This document shows, piece by piece, positions 38,401 through 45,669 of a DNA stretch of 64,000 nt (positions are counted from its first letter, which is position 1; each line of letters begins with the position of its first letter). Below the pieces are notes generated by a model. That model was not told where the DNA came from. It saw nothing but the letters and a program-made list of their open reading frames with translations, and ran no database searches. The stretch covers positions 46,429 through 110,428 of the forward strand of contig JBCBRM010000028.1 of assembly GCA_039819665.1 (NCBI GenBank), in the 5' to 3' direction. The stretch comes from JAWPMV01 sp039819665 (lineage in GTDB: Bacteria; Bacteroidota; Bacteroidia; J057). A program made the translations under genes and the position numbers.

Positions 38401-39769
38401 TGCGGCCGGATTCTATACCATTACCCTGACAGTCACGACTGGAAATGGGTGTACCAATACGATTCAAAGTCAAATTGAAGTATTTGATCAACCTGTAGCC
38501 GATTTTGTGCCGGATCAGACCTGTGAAAATCTGGCAGTTGTTTATCAAAACCAAACTGCGATCGGTGCAAATACTCCGATTGAATATTCCTGGTGGGACT
38601 TTGGAAATGGGCAGACTCAAGAGGTAGAAAATGGAATTGCAAATTATGTGGATTTTGGGCCTGGTATCTATGATGTAACTCTGGCAGTTCGTTCTACTGC
38701 GGGTTGTGTAGATACGGTTACTAAAGCGATTACCATAGATCCTGCACCTGAGCCTCGTTTTGATACGGATGCTGTTTGTATGGATGAAGTGGCTATGTTT
38801 AATTCGGATGCTTCTAGCATCGTTTCGGGTAGTATTGCTTCCTATAACTGGGACTTTGGGGATCCAGCCTCTTCCGGTTCAAATGAACCCAATCCAAGCT
38901 TTACATACACAGCTCCTGGAAACTATCGGGTTCAGATGGAATTGACATCTGATTTGGGCTGTGTAGCTGGTGCATCTGGAGAAGCTGTAGTTTTTGAGCT
39001 TCCTCGGATTTTGGAGGTCATAGAAGAAACGGTTTGTTTTGGCGATCCAGCTAATTTACGTGTAACCGCAGAACCAGGGGGCATCATTAACTGGTATTTC
39101 AATCAAACGGATACCGAGCCTTTCCATAGAGGAAATGCTTACGTAACTCCTCCTTTGCCATTCCAGACTACTTATTACATAGCTGCTGAATCTGAACAAG
39201 GATGTCTCAGCCAAAGGCAGCCCATCAGTGGCTACGTCTATAATGATGAAGAATTAAGCATCGTAACCAATGAGGATGTGGTTGAACTACCACTCGCCCT
39301 TATCAACTTCCAGGCAAACTCTACCATCGGTATTGATTCCTGGTCATGGGATTTTGGAGATGGAAATGTTTCCAATGAAACTGCACCTTCTCATGAGTAT
39401 AAGTACCCGGGTAAATTCCTGGTTACCTTAAAAACGGTCGATGTAAATGGTTGTGAGTTGACCGTAACAAAAGTGATTGAGGTAATCAAAGTTGTAAATA
39501 TCTCCATGCCAAGTGCTTTCTCCCCTAATGGAGATGGTTTCAATGACTTCTATAAAATCGGTCATTACAAATTGAGTCAGTTTAATTTTCAGGTCTTCAA
39601 TCGTTGGGGGCAAATGGTTTTTGAAACAAATAATCCTGACTTTGAATGGGATGGAAGAACTCTCGATGGAAAAATGGCGCAGGAAGGGGTTTATGTCTAT
39701 GTGATGAGGGCGTTGGATTTTGAAGGAGTAAAAATCGACCAAAGTCGGACGATTACGATCACAAAATAA
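35417..39769 (+). CDS. Large PKD-repeat surface protein with type IX secretion (type B) sorting domain
   Basis: 1450 residues. Signal peptide (about 1-24), then an N-terminal module clearly related to that of the divergent 1792-residue protein: THLMGVDITYECIGPCTYRI and a CCRNAVITSLTNPSG segment. Multiple PKD domains follow, each with W.FGDG or WDFGDP (near residues 805, 890, 980, 1150 and 1310). The ending has SAFSPNGDGFNDFY, FNRWGQMVFET and a final YVMRALD strand, the T9SS type B sorting domain. It is probably secreted and bound to the cell surface. It has no recognisable catalytic domain. Confidence 0.9.
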   Translation: MRKNFYATFLFFISFLGLLHQANATHLMGVDITYECIGPCTYRIIHKSYYDCTGGAFTSFLPVIPTNQPTSAGAAGLAALAGLTITGNAGCPAPTALGAGWNLESLSEVTPLCPDVLVPMPGVPSVTGCDGTNPNPTINGVAELVMFRDYNFCNVPANCDNYTISWDVCCRNAVITSLTNPSGSGIASNSTIINPSLATCNSSPTFSNKPVPYICEGQDFTFNQGAIDPDGDSLSYELGDCLDNTFVPVNYGGGYTSQQPLGTTWDVNINPLTGDVSMLPNPSGIQVTVVICVVVKEWRNGNLINEITRDMQITVIPNCQQANPITGGVQNMGVGPDVVPANPLSFNEVRTCAGAETCFDIPVISQDPNFTYEISWNQGIPGATFTDANNPAVVNRISGANPVGRFCWTPPVGTEGAFFFVVSVRDDACPIPGFNQFTIIVYVEDVHELSDALITPLGCNEMELSVTPRSTLPSPYSNIFTTTTWSGNGNLNRNPNINQETFTHLYPAPGSYFTNVLIQDTLGCTSSISGVANLTTGVTADAGPDLTLCSNFTTQLGTPAIAGQSYTWTPNTSIDNPGIAQPTFSFPNNGSGQTTTDYTVEVTDGTCNTFDYVTVNVNPSLTTAISPTIPKICKGDSIDLVASNNLGSGNTFLWNTGDTAATIRVSPDINTTYSVVSFNSGCASTPVFVNVEVQEGPTAVIGGDFGICPGSSTTLTASGADSYTWSAGGFTSPSITLAGIAQDSSIYVIGYDDIGCPGDTVFGMVNVLPEPVADYSTNIVCEGGQTIFTNNTTLATGNIVSWSWDFGDGSPMDINQNPNHVYTSAGNYQVNLEVTSDRGCQSTITNQVTVNPSPQVDFTFTNVCEDNPNLFLDVSTISSGTITNYTWNFGDGTPSQNGPNVLHEYTDFGFYNTTLTATSDQGCVSAFTQTVFVSPIPVASFDVVSACIDSIVLVSTSSTVAGQLDFIATHEWDFGDPASGVNNTSTEVNPVHIYSAAGFYTITLTVTTGNGCTNTIQSQIEVFDQPVADFVPDQTCENLAVVYQNQTAIGANTPIEYSWWDFGNGQTQEVENGIANYVDFGPGIYDVTLAVRSTAGCVDTVTKAITIDPAPEPRFDTDAVCMDEVAMFNSDASSIVSGSIASYNWDFGDPASSGSNEPNPSFTYTAPGNYRVQMELTSDLGCVAGASGEAVVFELPRILEVIEETVCFGDPANLRVTAEPGGIINWYFNQTDTEPFHRGNAYVTPPLPFQTTYYIAAESEQGCLSQRQPISGYVYNDEELSIVTNEDVVELPLALINFQANSTIGIDSWSWDFGDGNVSNETAPSHEYKYPGKFLVTLKTVDVNGCELTVTKVIEVIKVVNISMPSAFSPNGDGFNDFYKIGHYKLSQFNFQVFNRWGQMVFETNNPDFEWDGRTLDGKMAQEGVYVYVMRALDFEGVKIDQSRTITITK

Positions 39770-39784
39770 AAATATACTTATAGC

Positions 39785-39818
39785 AAAAGGCCCGATCTTC
39801 CATAAGACCGGGCCTTTT
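39785..39818. terminator. Bidirectional terminator
   Basis: AAAAGGCCCGATCTT (39785-39799) pairs with AAGACCGGGCCTTTT (39804-39818), 15 bp with one mismatch and a 4-nt loop, with T-runs on both strands. It sits between the convergent PKD protein gene and the DUF1501 gene. Confidence 0.85.
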
Positions 39819-39829
39819 TATATTTAGGA

Positions 39830-41035
39830 CTAAATGACTTTAAGCTTTTTGAAACTTTCCCCTAAAATCCCTCTTGAATCTACTTCGAGCCAATTATCTA
39901 ACAAGGAAGCATAAACCCTGCGGAAGTCAATCTCATATTTCAAATCTCCTTTGTCCAAATCCACGAGATTAGGGGCTTTATTGTAGACACCTGCTTTTTT
40001 TAGGCTACCACTCATCAGAAATAAATTATTGGCGGTTCCATGATCGGTACCTCCTCCGGCATTTTGTTTTACCCGCCTACCAAATTCCGAAAAGGTCATG
40101 ATCATCACATCCTTGAAACGATCATTCTTTTTTAAATCTTCAACAAAGGCGGTTATGCCCTTGTCATATTGCTCCAGCAGCCGGGCATGCTGTCCTTTCT
40201 GATTTACATGTGTATCAAAACCGGAATGGGATACATAATACACCCGGGTATCGCTGCCGGAAATGATGAGTTCCGAAATGGTTTTGAGTCGCTTACCAAA
40301 TTTATTGGCTGGATAAGAAGCCCATGATTTATAAATCTTGGATTTTTCGTGTAGGTATTTGGCTGAAGAACTAGCCTCGATCAGGGTTTTGTGGAGGTAA
40401 TCGATATTGGGATGATCCTGATGCTTTTGCTGTGGTTGTTTAGCTAATACCTGGATAAAAGGATCTCGGGTAGCCTGGTATAGGCTTTTTGGATTGTTGG
40501 TAGCGAGTCCCTTGATTTGCTTTCCCTTCAAGGCAAGACTCAGACTATCGGATAGTTCGATGGCTGTATGAGGCGTGATATGTCCATTGTTACAAGCCGA
40601 ATCCAGAAAGCGTCCTATCCATCCACTTTGCAAATACTGATCGGAACGACTGGCACTCTGCCATATATCCATTGATCGAAAATGCGATCGATTGGGATTG
40701 GGATAGCCTACACTATTGATTACACTTACTTCCCCTTCATCATACAAATTCATCATGCCTTCCAATGAAGGATGTAGCCCCAATTCATCATTCATTTGCA
40801 AAACCTCTTCTTTGCCAAGTCCGAGCTTGGGTCGATTTTCGTGGTAAATATCATTGCGAAAAGGTACTACAGTATTCAATCCGTCATTTCCTCCGGAAAG
40901 CTGAATAACGACCAGTACTTTGCCCTGAGTGGAGGAAGAAAAGTTAGCTTTCCCTGTGCTCTTGAGGAAATTAGGCAACATGAGAGAGGCCGAAGCCAGG
41001 GAACTTATTTTTAAGAAATCTCTGCGATTTGACAT
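39830..41035 (-). CDS. DUF1501 family protein
   Basis: 401 residues. A Tat-like N-terminus (NRRDFLKISSLASASLMLP) is followed by VVIQLSGGNDGLNTVVPF (about 39-56), a GWIGRFLD segment, and MTFSEFGRRVKQNAGGGTDHG with a GTDHGTANN metal-site-like motif (about 315-335). These are the hallmarks of DUF1501, related to the alkaline phosphatase/sulfatase superfamily. It is exported and its substrate is unknown. It is paired with the DUF1800 gene 30 bp upstream, an almost universal pairing. Confidence 0.9.
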   Translation of the reverse strand: MSNRRDFLKISSLASASLMLPNFLKSTGKANFSSSTQGKVLVVIQLSGGNDGLNTVVPFRNDIYHENRPKLGLGKEEVLQMNDELGLHPSLEGMMNLYDEGEVSVINSVGYPNPNRSHFRSMDIWQSASRSDQYLQSGWIGRFLDSACNNGHITPHTAIELSDSLSLALKGKQIKGLATNNPKSLYQATRDPFIQVLAKQPQQKHQDHPNIDYLHKTLIEASSSAKYLHEKSKIYKSWASYPANKFGKRLKTISELIISGSDTRVYYVSHSGFDTHVNQKGQHARLLEQYDKGITAFVEDLKKNDRFKDVMIMTFSEFGRRVKQNAGGGTDHGTANNLFLMSGSLKKAGVYNKAPNLVDLDKGDLKYEIDFRRVYASLLDNWLEVDSRGILGESFKKLKVI

Positions 41036-41065
41036 GTCTGATTTTTCTGTGTGAATGAGAAGGAT

Positions 41066-42466
41066 TTAGCAGGTCTGAAATTCGGGCAAAGCCATGCAAC
41101 GAATAAAAAGGGTCTTGATCAAACTTTCTCTGTCGTTGTTATCGGCAAAGTCTCGCAAGGCCTTTAGATCTATGCGGTCTTTAGGGGAAAGAATGAGGTT
41201 GTCAACTATCGCTCCTGCCAGCTCTCGAGTTGGGACATTGCGATAATGCTTCAGAATGGGTTTCCAATTGGCGTGGGCCTTCTGACGCTTGGGAACCCAG
41301 ACTTCATTATCCTGTACGCCCATGCTTTCATATTCCGGGTCTACTTCGATGTCAAATTCATCCATACCGAAAATGATTCCCGGCAATCGCATACGAATCA
41401 TAAGCGAACTGCTGTCAATCCATTCCGTAGCATGCGGCCACCCGGCTACATTTGGGGGATTGAAAAGCATTTGTCCCAGCAGGCGTTGATTCTGTAGGAG
41501 AAAGCGTTCATTTCGCATTTCAATGTCCAGCAAACGCTTATAACTGACAATTAGTTCAACGGGTGACTTGATCAGGCAGCCCCGGTTCTTTTCCTCATAA
41601 AACCAGTCCGATAGAAAGATATTGAGCAAGAGGGTACTGATATCATAATCACTTTTGTAAAACTCTTTGGAGAGGTCTTTCACAATCTTTTCATCCACTA
41701 CTGGGTTCACGAAATATTGATAGACTTTCCGGGTGATAAATTCGGCGCATTCAGGTTTGTCTAGAATCATATCAATGATTTCTTCCCCGCTAAAATTCCC
41801 TTTTTTTCCCATGAAAGTCTTTTCTCCGAAATCATGTTGCTTTCGCTTGAACTCAAACTGACCCTTCCTATTGGTTTTCCATCCGGTAAATGCCCGGGCA
41901 GATTCCTTTATATCTTGCTCGCTATACTTCCCTTCACCTAAAGTAAAAAGTTCCATCACTTCGCGTGCGAAATTTTCATTGGGAGCTTTCTTGGTATTCT
42001 GCTGATTATTGAGGTAAATGAGCATCGCAGGATCTTTGGCAATCGCATGCAACATCTTCCGGAAGCTCCCCAATGCATGTTTGCGAAGGGTATTGTTCTG
42101 GACTTGCATCAACCAGGAGATCTTGACGTGAGTGGCAAAGTGATTGTGCCAAAAAAAAGTCATTCTTTCGCGCAACTGTCCAGAATCAGTCGCCATTTTA
42201 TCCATCCAGTGTAGATTGAGTTTCTGAAGTTGCTGGAAAGATTTGACGAAAAGGACGGCTAGTTTGAGGTCCTTGACTTCTTTATCTGAGCGGCCTTTAA
42301 GGGGATCAGGGATAAAACGTAGCTGCGAGTATTTTTCAGAATCTCTGAAAAGTTCCTCTACCAGTTTGGGGATACTACGTCCCTTTTTCTTTGCCAGCTC
42401 ATCGGGTCTTAGCCCAAAGCCCGCTCTTTGGTAGAGGTGCTGAATTTGTTGTTGTTTAGCTATCAT
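41066..42466 (-). CDS. DUF1800 family protein
   Basis: 466 residues. Segments typical of DUF1800 are RERMTFFWHNHFATHV (about 97-112), NENFAREVMELFTLGEG (about 163-179), SARAFTGW and MLFNPPNVAGWPHATEWID (about 335-353). Function is unknown; it is co-transcribed with DUF1501 proteins in many phyla. No signal peptide is obvious in the first residues (MIAKQQQIQHLYQRAGFG), which is the common start for this family. Confidence 0.9.
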   Translation of the reverse strand: MIAKQQQIQHLYQRAGFGLRPDELAKKKGRSIPKLVEELFRDSEKYSQLRFIPDPLKGRSDKEVKDLKLAVLFVKSFQQLQKLNLHWMDKMATDSGQLRERMTFFWHNHFATHVKISWLMQVQNNTLRKHALGSFRKMLHAIAKDPAMLIYLNNQQNTKKAPNENFAREVMELFTLGEGKYSEQDIKESARAFTGWKTNRKGQFEFKRKQHDFGEKTFMGKKGNFSGEEIIDMILDKPECAEFITRKVYQYFVNPVVDEKIVKDLSKEFYKSDYDISTLLLNIFLSDWFYEEKNRGCLIKSPVELIVSYKRLLDIEMRNERFLLQNQRLLGQMLFNPPNVAGWPHATEWIDSSSLMIRMRLPGIIFGMDEFDIEVDPEYESMGVQDNEVWVPKRQKAHANWKPILKHYRNVPTRELAGAIVDNLILSPKDRIDLKALRDFADNNDRESLIKTLFIRCMALPEFQTC

Positions 42467-42557
42467 ACCTTGATGTGTGTAGTGGATAGACTATGGGAGT
42501 TTATAAAGGTTTAATCTAATTTCTGAATTTATTACAGTCAATACGTAACTTAGGGTT

Positions 42558-42896
42558 ATGATTCTCCAATGGTTCATAGGCGCTGCAGCTATCCTCGAGA
42601 TTCTTCGGATATTTTTACTGTCCCGGGATATGCGAAAATTGGCGGTAGAGCAAGGAGAAGATCCCCTTAGCTGGAGCATTTATACGGTTGTTTTGTGGGT
42701 AGGAGTGGAATTAGCGGTACTTTATGTTTGGTACCTCTATTTTGGCTATAACCTAAGTATAGTTGCAGGAGTTATATTGGGAATTCTCGTTGCTCGTGTC
42801 CTCTTTTATTTTTTGAAAAGAAATTTGGAAAATAGAGGAGGAGATGGCTTAGAAGAAATGATTGAGGAAATTGGCTCAACGGAAAAGAAAGCATGA
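42558..42896 (+). CDS. Small membrane protein of unknown function
   Basis: 112 residues with three predicted helices (about 3-20, 43-63 and 66-88) and a charged C-terminus. I do not recognise the family. Its stop overlaps the start of the endonuclease III gene by 4 bp (ATGA), so the two are coupled, although no functional link is apparent. Confidence 0.7.
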   Translation: MILQWFIGAAAILEILRIFLLSRDMRKLAVEQGEDPLSWSIYTVVLWVGVELAVLYVWYLYFGYNLSIVAGVILGILVARVLFYFLKRNLENRGGDGLEEMIEEIGSTEKKA

Positions 42897-43528
42897 ATAA
42901 AAAGGAAAAGGCAGCATTTGTCGTAGAGAAACTCGAAGAACTTTATCCTGAAACTCCCGTTCCACTCACACATCAGGATCCTTATACCTTACTGATCGCA
43001 GTCCTACTCTCTGCCCAATGTACAGATGCCCGTGTAAACCAGATTACTCCTCTTTTATTTGAAAGGGCAAGAACTCCACAGGCTATGATTGGACTTGAAG
43101 TGGATGAAATCCGGCAGATTATCCGACCTTGTGGGCTTTCTCCGAGAAAATCTAAAGCTATCTCAGAATTATCTCATATCCTGCTCGACAAGCATGAGGG
43201 AATCGTACCTCAGAGTTTTGAGGATTTAGAAGAGCTGCCAGGGGTTGGGCATAAAACAGCTTCCGTTGTAATGTCCCAGGCGTTTGGGGTCCCGGCCTTT
43301 CCAGTTGATACCCATATACATCGCCTGATGTATAGGTGGACCTTGAGTAGTGGTAAAAATGTCGTTCAGACAGAGAAAGACGCCAAACGTCTTTTCCCTA
43401 AAGAAAAATGGAATAAATTGCATTTGCAGATCATCTTTTTTGGGAGAGAATATTGTCCTGCACGTGGGCATAATCCCAGGGAATGTCCTATCTGTAGTGT
43501 CATCGGAAGAAAGAGTATGTTTAAATAG
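42893..43528 (+). CDS. nth: Endonuclease III-like DNA glycosylase/AP lyase
   Basis: 211 residues, HhH-GPD family. Helix-hairpin-helix LPGVGHKTA has the catalytic Lys121, and Asp139 lies in FPVDTHIHR; both match E. coli Nth Lys120/Asp138. It removes oxidised pyrimidines in base-excision repair. The C-terminal iron-sulfur motif is unusual: Cys188, Cys198 and Cys201 are present, with spacing C-x9-C-x2-C, but no fourth Cys follows (CSVIGRKSMFK end). It may therefore bind an incomplete cluster or none. Confidence 0.9.
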   Translation: MNKKEKAAFVVEKLEELYPETPVPLTHQDPYTLLIAVLLSAQCTDARVNQITPLLFERARTPQAMIGLEVDEIRQIIRPCGLSPRKSKAISELSHILLDKHEGIVPQSFEDLEELPGVGHKTASVVMSQAFGVPAFPVDTHIHRLMYRWTLSSGKNVVQTEKDAKRLFPKEKWNKLHLQIIFFGREYCPARGHNPRECPICSVIGRKSMFK

Positions 43529-43621
43529 GCTCTCTATTTCTTTCAAAAATGTGATGTATATTGCGGTTGTATGAAATCATTCGAAAAGCTAACCTAAACG
43601 CAAACAATTCTAATTTCAGAT

Positions 43622-44182
43622 ATGAGTACGCGACGTATTTTTTTACTCCTTTTCCTGGGTGTAGTCCTCGCCTTCGGAGGCTATATTGCCTACATATTAG
43701 CTACTACTAGAAATCATAGTCCACAATCTACTGCTGAATTTTCTAAAGATGGACTGGAAATGTCTGTGGTATACTGCCGTCCTTTCAAAAAAGGTCGTCT
43801 GATTTTTGGATCCTCTGCTGATGGAGCCCTTCAGCCATATGGAGAGTACTGGAGAATGGGTGCCAATGAAGCAACCCAGATTAAAATCAACCAAACCGTA
43901 AACTTTGGAGGACAAGAATTAGCTGCTGGAGAATATGTAGTCTATGCAGTTCCTGGTGAATCTAACTGGACCATAGGTATCAATTCAGAGTTGGGAAGAT
44001 GGGGCGCTTTCGAAGTAGATCATGAATTAGATATCTTGCAGGTGGAGGTATCTCCGGGAACCGCAGCTTCAGAATTTGAGCAGTTTACCATTGAATTTGA
44101 AGAAGTGGATTCTGCTACGGTTCATATGAATTTGATGTGGGACAAAACCAAAGTTCCTGTTCCCATTGTAAGAACCTCCTGA
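43622..44182 (+). CDS. DUF2911 domain protein
   Basis: 186 residues: an N-terminal membrane anchor (about 5-27), then VVYCRPFKKGR, YGEYWRMGANEATQI and AGEYVVYAVPGESNWTIGIN, the typical DUF2911 sequence. These are periplasmic or anchored proteins of unknown role common in Bacteroidota. It is followed by a strong terminator. Confidence 0.85.
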   Translation: MSTRRIFLLLFLGVVLAFGGYIAYILATTRNHSPQSTAEFSKDGLEMSVVYCRPFKKGRLIFGSSADGALQPYGEYWRMGANEATQIKINQTVNFGGQELAAGEYVVYAVPGESNWTIGINSELGRWGAFEVDHELDILQVEVSPGTAASEFEQFTIEFEEVDSATVHMNLMWDKTKVPVPIVRTS

Positions 44183-44200
44183 TCAATTCGCCGATCAAGT

Positions 44201-44236
44201 AAAAAAGGCGCCCTCTTAAGGGCGCCTTTTTTTATT
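44201..44236 (+). terminator. Rho-independent terminator of the DUF2911 gene
   Basis: GGCGCCC (44207-44213) and GGGCGCC (44220-44226) with a 6-nt loop, flanked by AAAAAA and followed by TTTTTTT. It may work in both directions. Confidence 0.9.
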
Positions 44237-44252
44237 TATTCATTCAAAACAA

Positions 44253-44360
44253 CTGTCATTGCGAGGTCTTAATAAGGGCGAAGCAATCCCCTTGATTCCA
44301 AACATAGGTTATCGAGGTCAAGGAGATTGCTTCGCTGGAGTTTCCAGCTCGCAATGACAG
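44253..44360. repeat. Nested inverted-repeat element (MITE-like)
   Basis: Outer arms CTGTCATTGCGAG (44253-44265) and CTCGCAATGACAG (44348-44360) are perfect 13-bp complements. Inner arms GCGAAGCAATC (44279-44289) and GATTGCTTCGC (44325-44335) are perfect 11-bp complements. The whole 108 bp could fold as one long hairpin. It has no coding capacity. Sequences of this TGTCATTGCGAG/GAAGCAATC type are common dispersed repeats in several bacterial phyla. Confidence 0.8.
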
Positions 44361-44382
44361 GATTGTTGGAGCTGGGAAAAAA

Positions 44383-44463
44383 CGTGTTGGGGTATTGGTG
44401 TGTTGGTGTTGATTGTCCCAAGTAAATACAAGAACACTAGCGCACAAGAACACCAGAACACGT
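44383..44463. repeat. Inverted repeat with 8-nt period (copy 2)
   Basis: The left arm (44383-44410) reads CGTGTTGG, GGTATTGG, TGTGTTGG, TGTT. A 20-nt spacer follows. The right arm (44431-44463) reads GAACACTA, GCGCACAA, GAACACCA, GAACACGT. The arms are imperfect reverse complements and keep an 8-nt period, like the element at 18571-18644. It lies immediately beside the 3' end of the DUF4105 gene. Confidence 0.75.
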
Positions 44464-44466
44464 CTC

Positions 44467-45615
44467 CTACAGTTTATTGTACAAAACCCAACTTCTCAAA
44501 GCAATAATGAGAAGAATCGGAATGAATGCAATGTGAAAAGATTGCGGGATGATGTACCAGCCCAATAGAAGCAGAACAGCAAGACCTCCGCTGGCTAGAA
44601 AATATTTGCTCAACCAGGCAGGCCGAGATTTTCTGAAGAGAAGAATTCCTGCAACTATATGTGTTGGGAGGAACCATAGCAAATTCCAGTTTTGCTTGGT
44701 GGCAATATGATCCGTACCAAACCAGAGAAAGAGCAGAAGTAATCCTCCAAGACCTAGCAAGCTAAAGAATACTCCGTCTCCAATAAATCGATTCATTTCC
44801 TTCTCCCGATTTTTCCAACTAAAAAATCCAACTACCAACAAGGCAATAATACTCAGCGTGAGGGGAGCGGTAAATGGATTGCCTTTAGTGATGGGGGAAG
44901 GGGCATCATATAAATTCTGTGCACTGGCTACCAAAGGTCTCCCATCCTTTAATTTTGCTCCACCGAGAACTGAAGAAAGGTAATCGGGATGAAAGGTCTG
45001 CTCCCAGGGAGTGGCTTTTACGTCCACGACAGCCCCCAATGCAAGATCGATCCCAAAATCCATCCAGGGGCTTTCCATTAAGTACTGATCTAGTATATTC
45101 CGAAAGGTATATTCAGAAGGCTTATCTTTATTGGGAATAATTAGATCGCCTTCCAACTCATTATATACTACATCTCTGATCCGAGTCGCACAATTATCAA
45201 AAAAGAAATCATAAAGGTAAAACCGGTTCTCCGGCCTCATATTATTTTCTAGGAAATCGTAAATCCGCTGGTTTTGAGCGGAGTCCAGATCAAACACCTG
45301 TTCATCAAAGGAACGCTGAAAATACTCATAGACATATTTGAATTGTGGATACTGATCCACATCCAGAAAATACATGAGGTCGCGTTGAATAAATTTCGGT
45401 AGGAACATAGGATCCGAAAAATCGAATGTCCCATATCCATAAACCATATCTATCCGTTTGACCGGATCGTAAACACGAATTGCACTATGCCCAAAAGCCG
45501 AGTAAATTTCATTTCCCGGTGTACAGGTAATGAGGCTTATTCTGGCCTGATTGGATAAGGGCCGTGCTGCCAGAAGCATCGGTAAAAAGAGGAGTAGTAT
45601 AGATAACTTTTTCAT
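44467..45615 (-). CDS. DUF4105 membrane protein
   Basis: 382 residues. Signal peptide (about 1-16), a soluble domain with ALITCTPGNEIYSAFGHSAIRV (about 26-46), DNCATRIRDVV (about 145) and VLGGAKLKDGRPLV, then five hydrophobic segments in the C-terminal third (about 245-375). This is the DUF4105 family, whose His/Cys arrangement (GHSAIR...NCATR) resembles NlpC/LRAT-like papain-fold enzymes. The enzymatic role is inferred only. Confidence 0.85.
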   Translation of the reverse strand: MKKLSILLLFLPMLLAARPLSNQARISLITCTPGNEIYSAFGHSAIRVYDPVKRIDMVYGYGTFDFSDPMFLPKFIQRDLMYFLDVDQYPQFKYVYEYFQRSFDEQVFDLDSAQNQRIYDFLENNMRPENRFYLYDFFFDNCATRIRDVVYNELEGDLIIPNKDKPSEYTFRNILDQYLMESPWMDFGIDLALGAVVDVKATPWEQTFHPDYLSSVLGGAKLKDGRPLVASAQNLYDAPSPITKGNPFTAPLTLSIIALLVVGFFSWKNREKEMNRFIGDGVFFSLLGLGGLLLLFLWFGTDHIATKQNWNLLWFLPTHIVAGILLFRKSRPAWLSKYFLASGGLAVLLLLGWYIIPQSFHIAFIPILLIIALRSWVLYNKL

Positions 45616-45669
45616 GATATGTATGCCTATCCTAATAGTACATAGAGAGGTCCAAAAGGTTGTTTGAGC

